Source: Nitrospira sp. Ga0074138 (GTDB lineage Bacteria; Nitrospirota; Nitrospiria; Nitrospirales; Nitrospiraceae). Taken from it: DNA of 64,000 nucleotides. The notes under the pieces were generated by a model. It was given only the letters and a program-made list of their open reading frames with translations. It searched no databases and was not told the DNA's origin. How positions within the stretch are numbered: position 1 is the first letter of the stretch; each line of letters begins with the position of its first letter. This document shows, in pieces, positions 53,524 through 63,255 of the stretch. The stretch covers positions 62,001-126,000 of the forward strand of contig LNDU01000039.1 in NCBI GenBank assembly GCA_001464735.1. Reading direction: 5' to 3'. The translations under genes and the position numbers were made by a program.

Positions 53524-54378
53524 ATGACCCTGGCCTTACCTATAGCGAACGGTCGAATCGGGGTAATCGCGGGGAACGGACGATTTCCGATCATCTTTGC
53601 GGATAACGCCCGCAAGATGGGCCTTCAAGTCTATGCGGTGGCTCACGAGGGCGAGACTGAACCGGAGCTCGAACAGCATGTCGATCGGATCCATTGGGTC
53701 AAGATCGGCCAACTCAACAAGTTGATCAACGCGTTCAAGACCGACGGCGTCAGGAATGTGGTCATGCTGGGAGGCATCAAGAAAACGCATGTCTATAGCC
53801 ATGCCCGTCCGGATTTTCGCGTGCTGGCGCTCGCCACGAAGTTGGTCCTCTGGAAGGATGACGATATTCTACGCGCACTTGCTGCAGAGCTCGAGAAGGA
53901 TGGCATTACCATTTGTGAGTCGACGTTCGGTCTGGAAGGGATCTTGGTTGAGGAAGGGACGCTCACGTCGCGTCAACCGACCAAGAAGGAGTGGGTGGAC
54001 ATTCGTTATGGCTGGGACGTGGCCAAAGAGACGGGGCGCCTCGACATCGGCCAATGCATCGTGATCAAAGACCGCGTCGTCGTGGCAGTCGAAGCGGTCG
54101 AAGGTACCGATGAAGCGATCAAGCGTGGCGGCGAACTGGCCAAGGATGGTGCGGTCGTGGTGAAGCGGAGCAAGCCGCAGCAGGATCTCCGGTTTGACCT
54201 GCCGGCCGTGGGTCCCAGGACGATCGAGGTCATGCAATCCGTCAAGGCATCGGTGCTGGCCGTCGAGGCTGGTCGATCCGTGATGCTCGATCGAGAAGTG
54301 CTTCTCCGCACTGCCGAGGAAGCCGGCATCGCCGTCGTTGGCCTCGCTCGCGAAGAGGAGCCGAGCCCGGCGATCTGA
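53524..54378 (+). CDS. lpxI: LpxI, UDP-2,3-diacylglucosamine pyrophosphatase
   Basis: A 284-residue LpxI (DUF1009) that cleaves UDP-diacylglucosamine to lipid X and UMP, an alternative to LpxH. IGVIAGNGRFPIIFADNAR, VVMLGGIKKTHVYSH, DDDILRALAAELEKDGITI, GWDVAKETGRLDIGQCIV and DLPAVGPRTIEVMQS match the family. ATG 53524 was chosen; GTG 53509 overlapping the lpxA stop is possible. No lpxH is seen in the window. Confidence 0.93.
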   Translation: MTLALPIANGRIGVIAGNGRFPIIFADNARKMGLQVYAVAHEGETEPELEQHVDRIHWVKIGQLNKLINAFKTDGVRNVVMLGGIKKTHVYSHARPDFRVLALATKLVLWKDDDILRALAAELEKDGITICESTFGLEGILVEEGTLTSRQPTKKEWVDIRYGWDVAKETGRLDIGQCIVIKDRVVVAVEAVEGTDEAIKRGGELAKDGAVVVKRSKPQQDLRFDLPAVGPRTIEVMQSVKASVLAVEAGRSVMLDREVLLRTAEEAGIAVVGLAREEEPSPAI

Positions 54379-54483
54379 GTCAACGTAGAAGTTTTGGAAT
54401 CTGAAGATCTGGTTGAACTATTGATTTCAGAAACTCAACAAATCGATCGATCAAGAGATTCCCCAATTCAGTCTAAGAGGTGT

Positions 54484-55431
54484 ATGGTCAAGCTCCGTGC
54501 CGGTGTCATCGGGGTCGGGCATCTCGGTCAACACCATGCACGCCTCTATGCCTCATTGCCAGATTCAACGCTGGTCGGCGTGATCGACCAAGACCAGGGG
54601 CGAGCCTCTGTCATTGCCCAGAAGCATGGCGCACAGGTATTCAGTGATCTGCCAGATTTCTTGAAGCAGGTCGAGGTCATCAGTATCGCCGTCCCCACAT
54701 CCAGTCACTATTCCGTGACCAAAGCCTGTCTTGAAGCCGGGAAACATGTGCTGGTGGAGAAACCGATCGCCGTCCTGCCGGTTGAGGCACGGGAGCTGGT
54801 GGAGTTGGCAAAACGCAACCGATGTACTCTGCAAGTGGGACATAGTGAGCGGTTCAACCCTATCATGCAGTTGATGCGGCCATATATTCGGAAACCGGTG
54901 TTGTTCGAGTGCCATCGACTGGGGACCTACAGCGGGCGTGGTACCGACGTTGATGTCGTCCTGGATTTGATGATTCATGACCTTGATTTGGTGCTGTCCT
55001 TCGATCCAGGCCCCGTCGAAGATGTGCGGGCCGCTGGAGTTACGGTGCTCTCCTCTACCAGTGATGTGTCTAATGCACGTGTTCAGTTTAGGAGTGGATG
55101 TGTGGTCAACCTTACCGCAAGTCGAATCTCACCAAAGGCAACGCGACAATGGCATGTATTCCAAGGCGATGGGTGTGTGTCGATCGATTTCCAGTCCCGC
55201 CAGGGCGTGATCGGACGCCGATCGCTTGAATCTGGCGGGAAGCCCACGGTGGCAGCTGAAGAGGTACAAGCCGGAGACGGTGAGCCGCTGAAACTACAGC
55301 TGGAGTCGTTTCTCCATGCGATTCGTTTAGAATCTCGCCCAATCGTGTCCGGTGAGGACGGGGTTGCTGCTCTGGAGCTAGCCCATCGCGTGCTGTCGTC
55401 GATGGGAGTATCTTTGCCTCACCAGACATGA
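54484..55431 (+). CDS. Gfo/Idh/MocA-family NAD(P) oxidoreductase in the lipid A cluster
   Basis: A 315-residue dehydrogenase. AGVIGVGHLGQHHARLYASLP is the dinucleotide-binding fold, KHVLVEKPIAV carries the EKP motif, and the C-terminal domain starts near QVGHSERFNPIM. Position between lpxI and lpxB matches GnnA, which oxidises UDP-GlcNAc for 3-amino lipid A, but no GnnB-type aminotransferase is in the window, so the role is open. ATG 54484 (AGAGG upstream) was chosen over an upstream start. Confidence 0.85.
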   Translation: MVKLRAGVIGVGHLGQHHARLYASLPDSTLVGVIDQDQGRASVIAQKHGAQVFSDLPDFLKQVEVISIAVPTSSHYSVTKACLEAGKHVLVEKPIAVLPVEARELVELAKRNRCTLQVGHSERFNPIMQLMRPYIRKPVLFECHRLGTYSGRGTDVDVVLDLMIHDLDLVLSFDPGPVEDVRAAGVTVLSSTSDVSNARVQFRSGCVVNLTASRISPKATRQWHVFQGDGCVSIDFQSRQGVIGRRSLESGGKPTVAAEEVQAGDGEPLKLQLESFLHAIRLESRPIVSGEDGVAALELAHRVLSSMGVSLPHQT

Positions 55432-55516
55432 GACCATCTCCACGGATCAACCGTCACGTGCCTTCTCAGCCGCGTGCATCGAATCGCGGTCGCTACCTGT
55501 GCTCCAACAAATCGTC

Positions 55517-56647
55517 ATGGCGCGTATTCTGATCATTACTGGTGAAGCCTCCGGCGACCTCCACGGAGCCAATCTGGCCAAGGCGCTCAGAGCCAAGGAC
55601 CCTCAGGTCTCGCTTGCCGGGATCGGAGGGGCAGCAATGGAGGCGGCCGGTGTGCAATTGGTCTGCAAGATGGGGCAGTTCGACGTGATGGGGATGGTCG
55701 GGCCCTTGGTGTTGGTGGCGATCATGCGACGGTTTTTCTTCATGCGACGGTTGTTTCGGTCCGAACCATGGGATGCGGTCATCTTTGTCGACAACCCCGG
55801 ATTAAACTTACGGTACGCCTATTTTGCCAAGGGTGCTGGATTGCGCGTGTTCTATTATGTTGCGCCGCAGATTTGGGCCTGGGGCGCCTGGCGGATGTAC
55901 TGGATCAAGAAACGAGTCGATCAGGTGTTGGTCATTCTGCCTTTTGAGAAGCCCCTCTATGACAAAGCGGGTATGCCCTGCACGTTTGTCGGCCATCCCA
56001 TCTTGGATGCAGTGGAAGGCGTCTATGACCGGACGGCGCTTCGCACCAGGTTTGGCTTTTCTCCTGATGAGCGTGTGATTGCCTTGTTGCCGGGGAGTCG
56101 GGCGCATGAAGTACGGCTGCTGCTGCCGATCCTGATCAAGGCTGCAGAGCAATTGGCCAACCGAGAGCCCCAAACGAAGTTTATCTTGGCGCAGGCCTCC
56201 ACAATCCAGGATAATCTGCTACAGCCACTCTTGCGGCACAGTTCGGTTCCTGTCACCCTGGTGAAAGAACAAGCCAGTGAAGTGATGGCCATATCGGATT
56301 TGCTGTTGGTGGCGTCAGGTACGGCCACGCTGCAAGCGGCCGTCGTGGGTACTCCCATGGTGTTGCTCTATCGAACGACCGCCTGGGAGTTTTGGATTGC
56401 GAGTTTCTTTCTCCGGGTCAAATGGATTGGACTGGTGAATTTGGTGGCAGGTCGATCCGTCGTGCCGGAGTTGTTGCAGGATGAGGCTACCGGTCAGCGG
56501 CTCTACGAGGAGGCGCTGCGGATTTTGGAAGATCCCGCAGCCTATGCAGAAATGAAGCGGAGCTTGGCACAAGTACGAGACGCGTTGGGTGAACCAGGCG
56601 CGTCCGTTCGAGCGGCAGAACTGGTGTTGGCAGCATGTCAGGCCTAG
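55517..56647 (+). CDS. lpxB: LpxB, lipid-A-disaccharide synthase
   Basis: A 376-residue GT-B fold enzyme joining lipid X and UDP-diacylglucosamine. MARILIITGEASGDLHGANL is the canonical start at 55517, GIGGAAMEAAG, DNPGLNLRYAYFAK, YYVAPQIWAWGAWR and GSRAHEVRLLLP are conserved, and the C-terminal donor site has SDLLLVASGTATLQAAVVGTPM. It overlaps msbA by 13 bases. Confidence 0.96.
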   Translation: MARILIITGEASGDLHGANLAKALRAKDPQVSLAGIGGAAMEAAGVQLVCKMGQFDVMGMVGPLVLVAIMRRFFFMRRLFRSEPWDAVIFVDNPGLNLRYAYFAKGAGLRVFYYVAPQIWAWGAWRMYWIKKRVDQVLVILPFEKPLYDKAGMPCTFVGHPILDAVEGVYDRTALRTRFGFSPDERVIALLPGSRAHEVRLLLPILIKAAEQLANREPQTKFILAQASTIQDNLLQPLLRHSSVPVTLVKEQASEVMAISDLLLVASGTATLQAAVVGTPMVLLYRTTAWEFWIASFFLRVKWIGLVNLVAGRSVVPELLQDEATGQRLYEEALRILEDPAAYAEMKRSLAQVRDALGEPGASVRAAELVLAACQA

Positions 56648-58383
56648 AACGATTTAAGCGGCTCATGCGGTATGTCCGCCCGTATCGGGCGAGGTTTTTG
56701 GGTGGATTCGCCTGCTCCGGGATGGTAGCGATTTTGACCGGGGTATATGCCTGGCTAGCACGTCCGGTGCTCGACGGGATCTTCATCGAAAAAAATGAAC
56801 AGTTGCTACTGGTCTTGCCGCTGGCGATATTGGCCGTTGCGGCAGTGAAGGCGCTCTTCAGCTATGGCGTCGGGTACCTGATGGCGTATGTGGGGAATCG
56901 GGTGGTGGCAGACATTCGGCAAGAGTTGTTTCAGCAGCTCATGCGCATGCCGATCGGATTTCACGACTCCAACACGTCGGGTCGTTTGGTGTCGCGGATC
57001 GTGAACGATGTGGGGTTGATGGCGAATGCGGCGTCGAGCGTCATCAAAGACATGTTTCAAAATGCCCTGACATTTTTAGCAATGGTCGGCGTGATTCTCT
57101 ATCAGGACTGGAAGTTGGCGGGAATCTCGCTGGTCGTGATTCCGCTTGCTGGGCTGACGATGGTTCGAGTGGGGAAGCGGTTGAAGAAATTGGCGGCGAG
57201 TGGACAAGCCCAGATGGGCGATATGTCTTCAACACTCCAAGAAACGTTTGCTGGCATCAGGGTCGTGAAGGCCTTCGGTCGTGAAGACGCAGAAGCCGAG
57301 CGATTTCAAATGCGGAACCAGGCCTTTCTGGCTACCACCTTGAAAACGAATCAGGTCTGGTCGATCGGCCATTCGCATATGGAAGTCATCGGCGTGATCA
57401 GTATCGCGGTCATTATTTGGTATGGCGGCTATCTCGTCATCAACGGGACGATGACGCCCGGTGCGTTCTTTTCGTTCATGGCTGCCATGTTATTGGCCTA
57501 TACCCCGGTTCGGAAATTGTCTGGGGCCAACAATCTGATCCAGCAAGCACTGGCTGCGGCTGAACGCGTCTTTGATGTGTTGGACATGAAGACAGAACAG
57601 GCACAGACCCAGGGCATGGTTCCGTTGGCCGGGATCCACCGTGCCATTGAATTCCAGGGTGTCTCGTTGCGATACGAGAGCCAGAAGATTCCCGCGCTGA
57701 CCAAAGTTGATCTCGCCATCAGGCCCGGTGAAGTCATTGCGCTCGTCGGGAGTAGTGGAAGTGGAAAGACCACGTTAGTCAGTTTGTTGCCGCGGTTCTA
57801 TGAGCCGACCACAGGCCGCATTCTGATCGACGGAGTTCCGCTTGACTCGTATGAATTACAGTCATTACGTGCCCATATCGGGATCGTGTCGCAAGAGATT
57901 GTGCTGTTCGATGATACCATCCGGAACAACATCGCCTTCGGACGAACAGGGGCCAGCCAGGCTGAGGTTGAACAGGCGGCCAAACTGGCCTATGCGCATG
58001 ATTTCATTCTTCGGATCCCAGACGGGTATGATGCCCTCATCGGAGAGCGGGGACTCAAGCTCTCAGGGGGCGAGCGCCAGCGTCTGGCCATCGCTCGTGC
58101 GCTGCTTCGCGATCCACCGTTGCTGATCCTGGATGAAGCGACGTCGGCGTTGGATACGGAGTCTGAGCGGATCGTGCAGTTGGCCTTGGCGAACCTAATG
58201 AAGAATCGGACGACGTTGGTGATTGCCCATCGGCTGTCCACGATTCAGAATGCGGATCGCATTGTGGTGTTGGACCGTGGGACGGTCGTCGAAATAGGCT
58301 CGCACGAGGACTTGCTTCGACAGGGAGGAAGCTACCACCGTTTGCACGCGTTGCAGTTTCAATCAGAAGAATTGGCGCATTGA
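56635..58383 (+). CDS. msbA: MsbA-type lipid A flippase, ABC transporter
   Basis: A 582-residue half transporter with six membrane segments in residues 1-320 and a C-terminal ATPase. GSSGSGKTTLVSLLPRFYEP is Walker A (about 372), LSGGERQRLAIARALLRDPP the signature, LLILDEATSALDTESE Walker B, and IAHRLSTIQNADRI the H-loop. It moves core-lipid A across the inner membrane, as placement after lpxB implies. Confidence 0.94.
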   Translation: MSGLERFKRLMRYVRPYRARFLGGFACSGMVAILTGVYAWLARPVLDGIFIEKNEQLLLVLPLAILAVAAVKALFSYGVGYLMAYVGNRVVADIRQELFQQLMRMPIGFHDSNTSGRLVSRIVNDVGLMANAASSVIKDMFQNALTFLAMVGVILYQDWKLAGISLVVIPLAGLTMVRVGKRLKKLAASGQAQMGDMSSTLQETFAGIRVVKAFGREDAEAERFQMRNQAFLATTLKTNQVWSIGHSHMEVIGVISIAVIIWYGGYLVINGTMTPGAFFSFMAAMLLAYTPVRKLSGANNLIQQALAAAERVFDVLDMKTEQAQTQGMVPLAGIHRAIEFQGVSLRYESQKIPALTKVDLAIRPGEVIALVGSSGSGKTTLVSLLPRFYEPTTGRILIDGVPLDSYELQSLRAHIGIVSQEIVLFDDTIRNNIAFGRTGASQAEVEQAAKLAYAHDFILRIPDGYDALIGERGLKLSGGERQRLAIARALLRDPPLLILDEATSALDTESERIVQLALANLMKNRTTLVIAHRLSTIQNADRIVVLDRGTVVEIGSHEDLLRQGGSYHRLHALQFQSEELAH

Positions 58384-58387
58384 ATTC

Positions 58388-59064
58388 ATGAAGAAATCGT
58401 TCTTGGTCAGATGGTTGAAACTGTCCGTGCTGCCTCCGGTGGGAGCGGCACTGATTCGTGGTATTGCCCGCACGATGCGCCACGAGACCAGAGGACAGGA
58501 AGCGGTCGATGCTTTGTATCGTGAAGGAGGGCACGCCATTATCGCATTTTGGCATGCACAACAATTGATGATTCCGATTGGGTACCGAGGAACGCGTGCC
58601 CATGTCTTGATCAGCCAGCATGGAGATGGAGAGATTATTGCTCGTATCATCGCGCGATTCGGTCATGGGGCAGTGCGCGGATCCAGTACCCGCGGCGGGG
58701 CTAAGGCCCTGCGCGCATTGATTAAATTAGCTCGATCAGGCCAAGATGTCGCAGTGACGCCGGATGGCCCGAAAGGGCCCCGTCACGTTGCCAAGCTGGG
58801 GGTCATCCAGCTGGCGAAAGTCACGGGACTTCCGATCGTGCCGGTAGCCTTTGCCTGCTCAAAAAAAAACTCTTTGCGAGCTGGGATCGCTACATGGTCC
58901 CGTACCCGTTTTCGAAAGGCCTCTTTTGCTACGGACGTCCGCTCTGGGTCTCACGTGAGGCGGATGAGGCGGCGATCGAAGCAGCTCGTGTGGAACTTGA
59001 GACCGTGTTGAATCAGTTGACGGATCAGGCGGAAAAAGACATGGGTGTGAAAGGTAAGGCGTGA
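58388..59064 (+). CDS. DUF374 acyltransferase-like protein, with a frameshift at an A9 tract
   Basis: A DUF374-type lysophospholipid acyltransferase-like protein. The first frame gives AIIAFWHAQQLMIP, HGDGEIIARIIARFGHGAVRGSSTRGG and TPDGPKGPRHVAKLG, then runs into nine A (58861-58869) and an unrelated basic tail ending at 59011. After the tract the other frame continues the expected C-terminus (FASWDRYMVPYPFSKG...EAARVELETVLNQL) to a stop at 59062-59064. The sequence in frame is A AAA AAC, a textbook -1 slippery heptamer. Either the gene uses frameshifting or transcript slippage, or it is broken, or the A count is a sequencing error. It lies between msbA and waaA. Confidence 0.8.
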
Positions 59065-59131
59065 AATGTAAGAGGCGCAGGCATTAAACAGGGCGTCTCA
59101 CCTTTTGCCTCGTACGGTTCACTTCGTTCTC

Positions 59132-60469
59132 ATGTGGAAGCTGCTCTATAACATCGGTCTTCTGCTTGCCGCCCCAGTGATTATTGCTGTGCTGCTGGCC
59201 AAGCCCCGCTGCCGCCCTGGTTTTCTTCAGCGGATGGGTTGGCACATTCATCCTTCCGATTGTCAAACGACAGCTTCGCCGCTTGTGTGGATTCACGCGG
59301 TGTCACTCGGTGAGGTCGTCGCCGCGACCCCGTTGGTGAAGGCGCTGCACGAACGTCATCCTGAGTTTCGGTATATCGTCACGACGGTGACTGAAACCGG
59401 CCGAGAGGCGGTAGAACAGCGCTTAGGCGGTATTGCCGAGCACCGATATGCTCCGCTTGACTTTCCCTGGGCTGTGGCTCGGATGATCCGCAGTCTGCGT
59501 CCGGTGCTGTATGTGTTCGTCGAGACGGAATTATGGCCAAACTTATTGTGGACGTTACGAGCACAGGATGTGCCCTCTGTGTTGGTGAACGGGCGGTTGT
59601 CGTCGCGGTCATTTGGCCGTCAGGATTTGCCTGTGATTCGCTCTTTCTATCGATCTATACTTCAAACGCTCACACTCTGTCTCATGCAATCTGATAGGGA
59701 TCGACAGCGCATTGTTGCGTTAGGCGCTGACCCATCGCGCGTACATGTGACCAGTAATATCAAGTTTGATCAGCCTCTCCCGGACGTTCACTCACATGAA
59801 TCGCTCCGTCAGAGCTTTGGGCTCGATGAGAATGAACAATTGATGCTCGCGGGTAGCACGCACGCTGGAGAAGAGGAACTGCTGGTTTCGGCCTACCGAC
59901 ACATCGTGAAGCCCTATCCCACAACCGTGTTGATGTTGGCGCCGCGCCATATCGAGCGAGCGGATCGAGTCGAAGCCGTGCTGCGAGAAGCCGGATTTGC
60001 CGTGCAGCGGAGGAGTCGAATTCAGGGGAAGCAATCTGGCCCGCGCGTGATCATTTTGGATACGAGAGGAGAGTTATCTCGCGCATATCGAGACGCCGTC
60101 GTGGCATTCGTCGGTGGGACTCTGGTTCCCGTGGGGGGACACAATTTGTTGGAACCGGCTGTTTGGGGTATCCCCGTCATGTTTGGGCCCCATACGGACC
60201 ATTGTGCCGAGGTTGCGGCACTCCTGGCAGAAGCTGGCGGAGGTCGCCGCGTGATGGGAGTGGAGGACCTCGTTACCTCTCTTGAAGAATGGCTCGGTCA
60301 GCCTGAAACTCGACATCGGACGGGGCAGGCTGCAAGACAGGTGGTGTTGGACAATCAAGGCGCACTCACGCGGAGTTTGGAGTTCATTGAGACTTGCCTC
60401 CGTCCGGCTCCGTCGTATTCCGACTCGTGTGTGGCAACGGGGCCGGGACCTCTTATGGCCAAACACTGA
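59132..60469 (+). CDS. waaA: WaaA (KdtA), Kdo transferase
   Basis: A 445-residue GT-B enzyme that adds Kdo to lipid A. After an N-terminal membrane anchor (MWKLLYNIGLLLAAPVIIAVLL, first 20 cited) come IHAVSLGEVVAATPLVKAL, FVETELWPNLLW, RLSSRSFG and, near the end, FVGGTLVPVGGHNLLEPAVWG with GPHTDH, all canonical. ATG 59132 fits the family start; a TTG at 59105 would add nine residues. Confidence 0.95.
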   Translation: MWKLLYNIGLLLAAPVIIAVLLAKPRCRPGFLQRMGWHIHPSDCQTTASPLVWIHAVSLGEVVAATPLVKALHERHPEFRYIVTTVTETGREAVEQRLGGIAEHRYAPLDFPWAVARMIRSLRPVLYVFVETELWPNLLWTLRAQDVPSVLVNGRLSSRSFGRQDLPVIRSFYRSILQTLTLCLMQSDRDRQRIVALGADPSRVHVTSNIKFDQPLPDVHSHESLRQSFGLDENEQLMLAGSTHAGEEELLVSAYRHIVKPYPTTVLMLAPRHIERADRVEAVLREAGFAVQRRSRIQGKQSGPRVIILDTRGELSRAYRDAVVAFVGGTLVPVGGHNLLEPAVWGIPVMFGPHTDHCAEVAALLAEAGGGRRVMGVEDLVTSLEEWLGQPETRHRTGQAARQVVLDNQGALTRSLEFIETCLRPAPSYSDSCVATGPGPLMAKH

Positions 60470-60470
60470 C

Positions 60471-61562
60471 ATGGCGCTCTTGCTTCCTGGACAACCGGTT
60501 CGCAAAGGGCTGTACTGGGTTGCTGGGTTGTACGGCCTCATCATTCGGTGTCGGCTGTGGTGCTATCGCCAAGGTTGGCTCACGACCACACGGCTACCCT
60601 GTCGGGTTGTGAGTGTCGGTAATCTGACAGTCGGGGGGACGGGAAAAACTCCGATCGTCATTCTCCTGACGGAATGGCTGGTGGCCAAGGGGAAACGGGT
60701 GGCGATCCTGAGCCGGGGGTACAAGCGGACCAGTACGGTGCCGCATCTACTGGTATCCGATGGATCGCGAATCTTGGCCGGCCCCTCGGAGGCCGGGGAC
60801 GAACCGTTTCTCATGGCGCAGCGTTGTCCGCGCGCCGTTGTGGCGGTGGGGGCCGATCGGGTCGCGCTTGGTCGGTGGGTATTGGAACAGTATCCCGTCG
60901 ACTACATCATGCTCGATGATGGCTTTCAGCATCGGGCCATTCACCGCGATGTCGATCTGGTACTGCTGGATGCCACCGATGCAGCAGGACTTGATGCGCT
61001 GCTTCCATCAGGAAGACTGCGGGAACCCTTAGAGGTGCTGGAACGAGCGAGTGCGGTGGTGATTACCCGGGCCGATTCACGGCAAGATGTAGAAGCGGTT
61101 CAGCAGCGATTGCGTATGGTCGCGCGGCCGTCAGAGGACGTCATAGAGGTCGTATTTCGGCCGGAGTCTTTTCGTGCAATCGGCTCAGCGGAGCCGCAAA
61201 CTCTTGAATGGGGGCAGGGTAAACGGGCCTGGCTGGTAAGCGGGATCGGCAATAGTCCATCGTTCCGCCGATCGGTCGAATCCATGGGGGTTGAGATCCT
61301 TGGAGAGACAGTGTTTGAAGATCATCATCGCTACTGTGACGAAGAGATCAGACAGATCCGTGCCACTGTGCAGACCAATGGGAGCGAGATTGTCCTAACG
61401 ACCGAGAAGGACGGCGGAAAACTGTCCCCCTTCCTCCGGCCCAGTGATCCTTGGTGGATGCTTCGACTGGGGACGGAAGTGGTGTGCGGAGAAGCGCGGC
61501 TGTACGGATTGATCGATGGGTTGTTAACCGATGAGACCGAACAGGTAGGAGTTCGTGCGTAG
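60471..61562 (+). CDS. lpxK: LpxK, tetraacyldisaccharide 4'-kinase
   Basis: A 363-residue kinase that phosphorylates the lipid A disaccharide. It has an N-terminal membrane segment, SVGNLTVGGTGKTPIVILL (the P-loop-like motif), ILSRGYKR, DEPFLMAQR, MLDDGFQHRAIHRDVDLVLLD and TTEKDGGKLS. It starts 1 base after the waaA stop and overlaps the next gene by 8 bases. Confidence 0.95.
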   Translation: MALLLPGQPVRKGLYWVAGLYGLIIRCRLWCYRQGWLTTTRLPCRVVSVGNLTVGGTGKTPIVILLTEWLVAKGKRVAILSRGYKRTSTVPHLLVSDGSRILAGPSEAGDEPFLMAQRCPRAVVAVGADRVALGRWVLEQYPVDYIMLDDGFQHRAIHRDVDLVLLDATDAAGLDALLPSGRLREPLEVLERASAVVITRADSRQDVEAVQQRLRMVARPSEDVIEVVFRPESFRAIGSAEPQTLEWGQGKRAWLVSGIGNSPSFRRSVESMGVEILGETVFEDHHRYCDEEIRQIRATVQTNGSEIVLTTEKDGGKLSPFLRPSDPWWMLRLGTEVVCGEARLYGLIDGLLTDETEQVGVRA

Positions 61563-63255
61563 AGATCTGCCTCGGAACATCTTGGTGCGGGCGCCGAATT
61601 GGATCGGCGATGCCGTGATGTGCGAGCCGGCTATTCGTGGGCTGCGGTCACTGTTCCCGGGAGCGGAGATAACGATGCTTGCCAAGCGGGCCGTCGCCGA
61701 ACTGTTCAGTGCTGCTCCAGAGCTGAGTCGAGTCGTGGTGTACGATGACAAGGGGCCACATGCGGGGCTTTCTGGAAAATGGTCGCTTGCGGGTACGTTG
61801 CGGCGGCATGGCTTCGATCTGGCAGTGCTCTTTCAGAACGCCTTCGAGGCGGCATTTCTCGCGTGGCTTGCGGGTATTCCGCAGCGATATGGCTATGCAA
61901 CTGATGGACGAGTCTTTTTTCTGACCACGCCTGTTGCTGTGCCGAGTCGTAGTCGTGGAGTCCATCAAGTCGAGTACTATTGGAACCTGTTGAAGCCTTT
62001 AGGGTTGTCTGGCGAGGCGTTGTCGCCGACGCTGTGTGTGACAGCAGACGAGAGTCGTCAGTTGGATGTCAGGCTCGCTGGGGCCGAGGTCGGCTTGTCA
62101 GATATCCTGATTGGTATCAATCCAGGGTCGACCTACGGAAGTGCAAAGCGTTGGTTGCCTGAGCGATTCGCTGAAGTCGCGCAGCGACTTGCGGAACGCA
62201 TAGGGCAGGACGAGAATGGACAGGTGGTAGTGGTCATTCTGGGGGCAAGGGGAGAGGAGTCCTTGGGAAAGGACATCGCCGCTCGAATCAATGGGCGATC
62301 AGTGGTGCTATCGGGTGCCACGACCATTCGTGAGTTGATGGCGGTGGTCAAGCGATGTCGCCTGCTCATTACCAACGATACAGGGCCGATGCATATCGCT
62401 GCTGCGTGCGGTGTGCCGGTCGTGGCGGTGTTTGGTCCTACGGATTCACATACCACCGCACCCTATGGGCAAGAGCGGTCGATTGTGCGGGAAGCCGTAG
62501 ACTGTGCGCCCTGCCTCCTTAGGGAATGCCCGATTGATCACCGCTGCATGACGCGCATCCCCGTTGGCCGGGTGTATGAAGCGGCAGTGCAACAGCTGAG
62601 CGGTTTATCTCGTGTATCTGGTCTATCTCGTCCAGACAACACAGAGCAGACGAACATTCTGTCCGGCTATACCATCTTTCTCGATCGAGACGGAACGCTC
62701 AATCCCGATCCCGGCTATATCAAGTCTCCCGATCAGTTTGAGTTGTTTCCCGGGGTGTCCGAGGCGCTCGCGCGCCTGAAGCGGGCTGGTGCCCGATTGA
62801 TCGTTGTCACCAATCAATCGGGCATTGCGCGAGGACTCTTGTCGCGCATGGATCTCGATGCCGTGCACATGAAACTGAAGTGTCTTCTCGATGGCGCGGG
62901 TGTGACACTCGACGCCATCTATTTCTGTCCTCACCATCCTGACGACGGTTGCGAATGTCGAAAACCGAACCGTGGGATGATTGACCAAGCGGTGCGAGAG
63001 TGCGGGGTGACTCTCGATCACTCCTATCTGATCGGCGATCACAGTCGAGACATCGAATTGGCACAGCGGGTCGGGGTGCGCAGTATCTTAGTGACGACGG
63101 GTGTCGTGTCTCCGCAGGATGCAGAAAGACTCAAAGCCTCAGGGCCAGCTCCAGCTTGGATTGCATCCTCGCTGGCGGACGCTGCGGACTGGCTGCTCTC
63201 CGATGCAAGCAGGGCGTCCGTACAGATCCGCGGGCGGCAGGTCGCACATACGTGA
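61555..63255 (+). CDS. Heptosyltransferase II fused to GmhB-type phosphatase
   Basis: A 566-residue fusion. Residues 1-345 are a WaaF-type ADP-heptose:LPS heptosyltransferase (NILVRAPNWIGDAVMCEPAI, NPGSTYGSAKRWLPERFAEV, LITNDTGPMHIAAACGVPVVAVFG). After a linker, residues about 365-540 are a HAD phosphatase of the GmhB type: FLDRDGTLNPDPGYI, VVTNQSGIARG, the Zn loop CPHHPDDGCECRKP and GDHSRDIELAQ. GmhB removes the 7-phosphate from heptose bisphosphate in ADP-heptose synthesis, so one chain makes donor precursor and uses donor. It begins at GTG 61555 with an AGGAG SD. Confidence 0.93.
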   Translation: MRRDLPRNILVRAPNWIGDAVMCEPAIRGLRSLFPGAEITMLAKRAVAELFSAAPELSRVVVYDDKGPHAGLSGKWSLAGTLRRHGFDLAVLFQNAFEAAFLAWLAGIPQRYGYATDGRVFFLTTPVAVPSRSRGVHQVEYYWNLLKPLGLSGEALSPTLCVTADESRQLDVRLAGAEVGLSDILIGINPGSTYGSAKRWLPERFAEVAQRLAERIGQDENGQVVVVILGARGEESLGKDIAARINGRSVVLSGATTIRELMAVVKRCRLLITNDTGPMHIAAACGVPVVAVFGPTDSHTTAPYGQERSIVREAVDCAPCLLRECPIDHRCMTRIPVGRVYEAAVQQLSGLSRVSGLSRPDNTEQTNILSGYTIFLDRDGTLNPDPGYIKSPDQFELFPGVSEALARLKRAGARLIVVTNQSGIARGLLSRMDLDAVHMKLKCLLDGAGVTLDAIYFCPHHPDDGCECRKPNRGMIDQAVRECGVTLDHSYLIGDHSRDIELAQRVGVRSILVTTGVVSPQDAERLKASGPAPAWIASSLADAADWLLSDASRASVQIRGRQVAHT

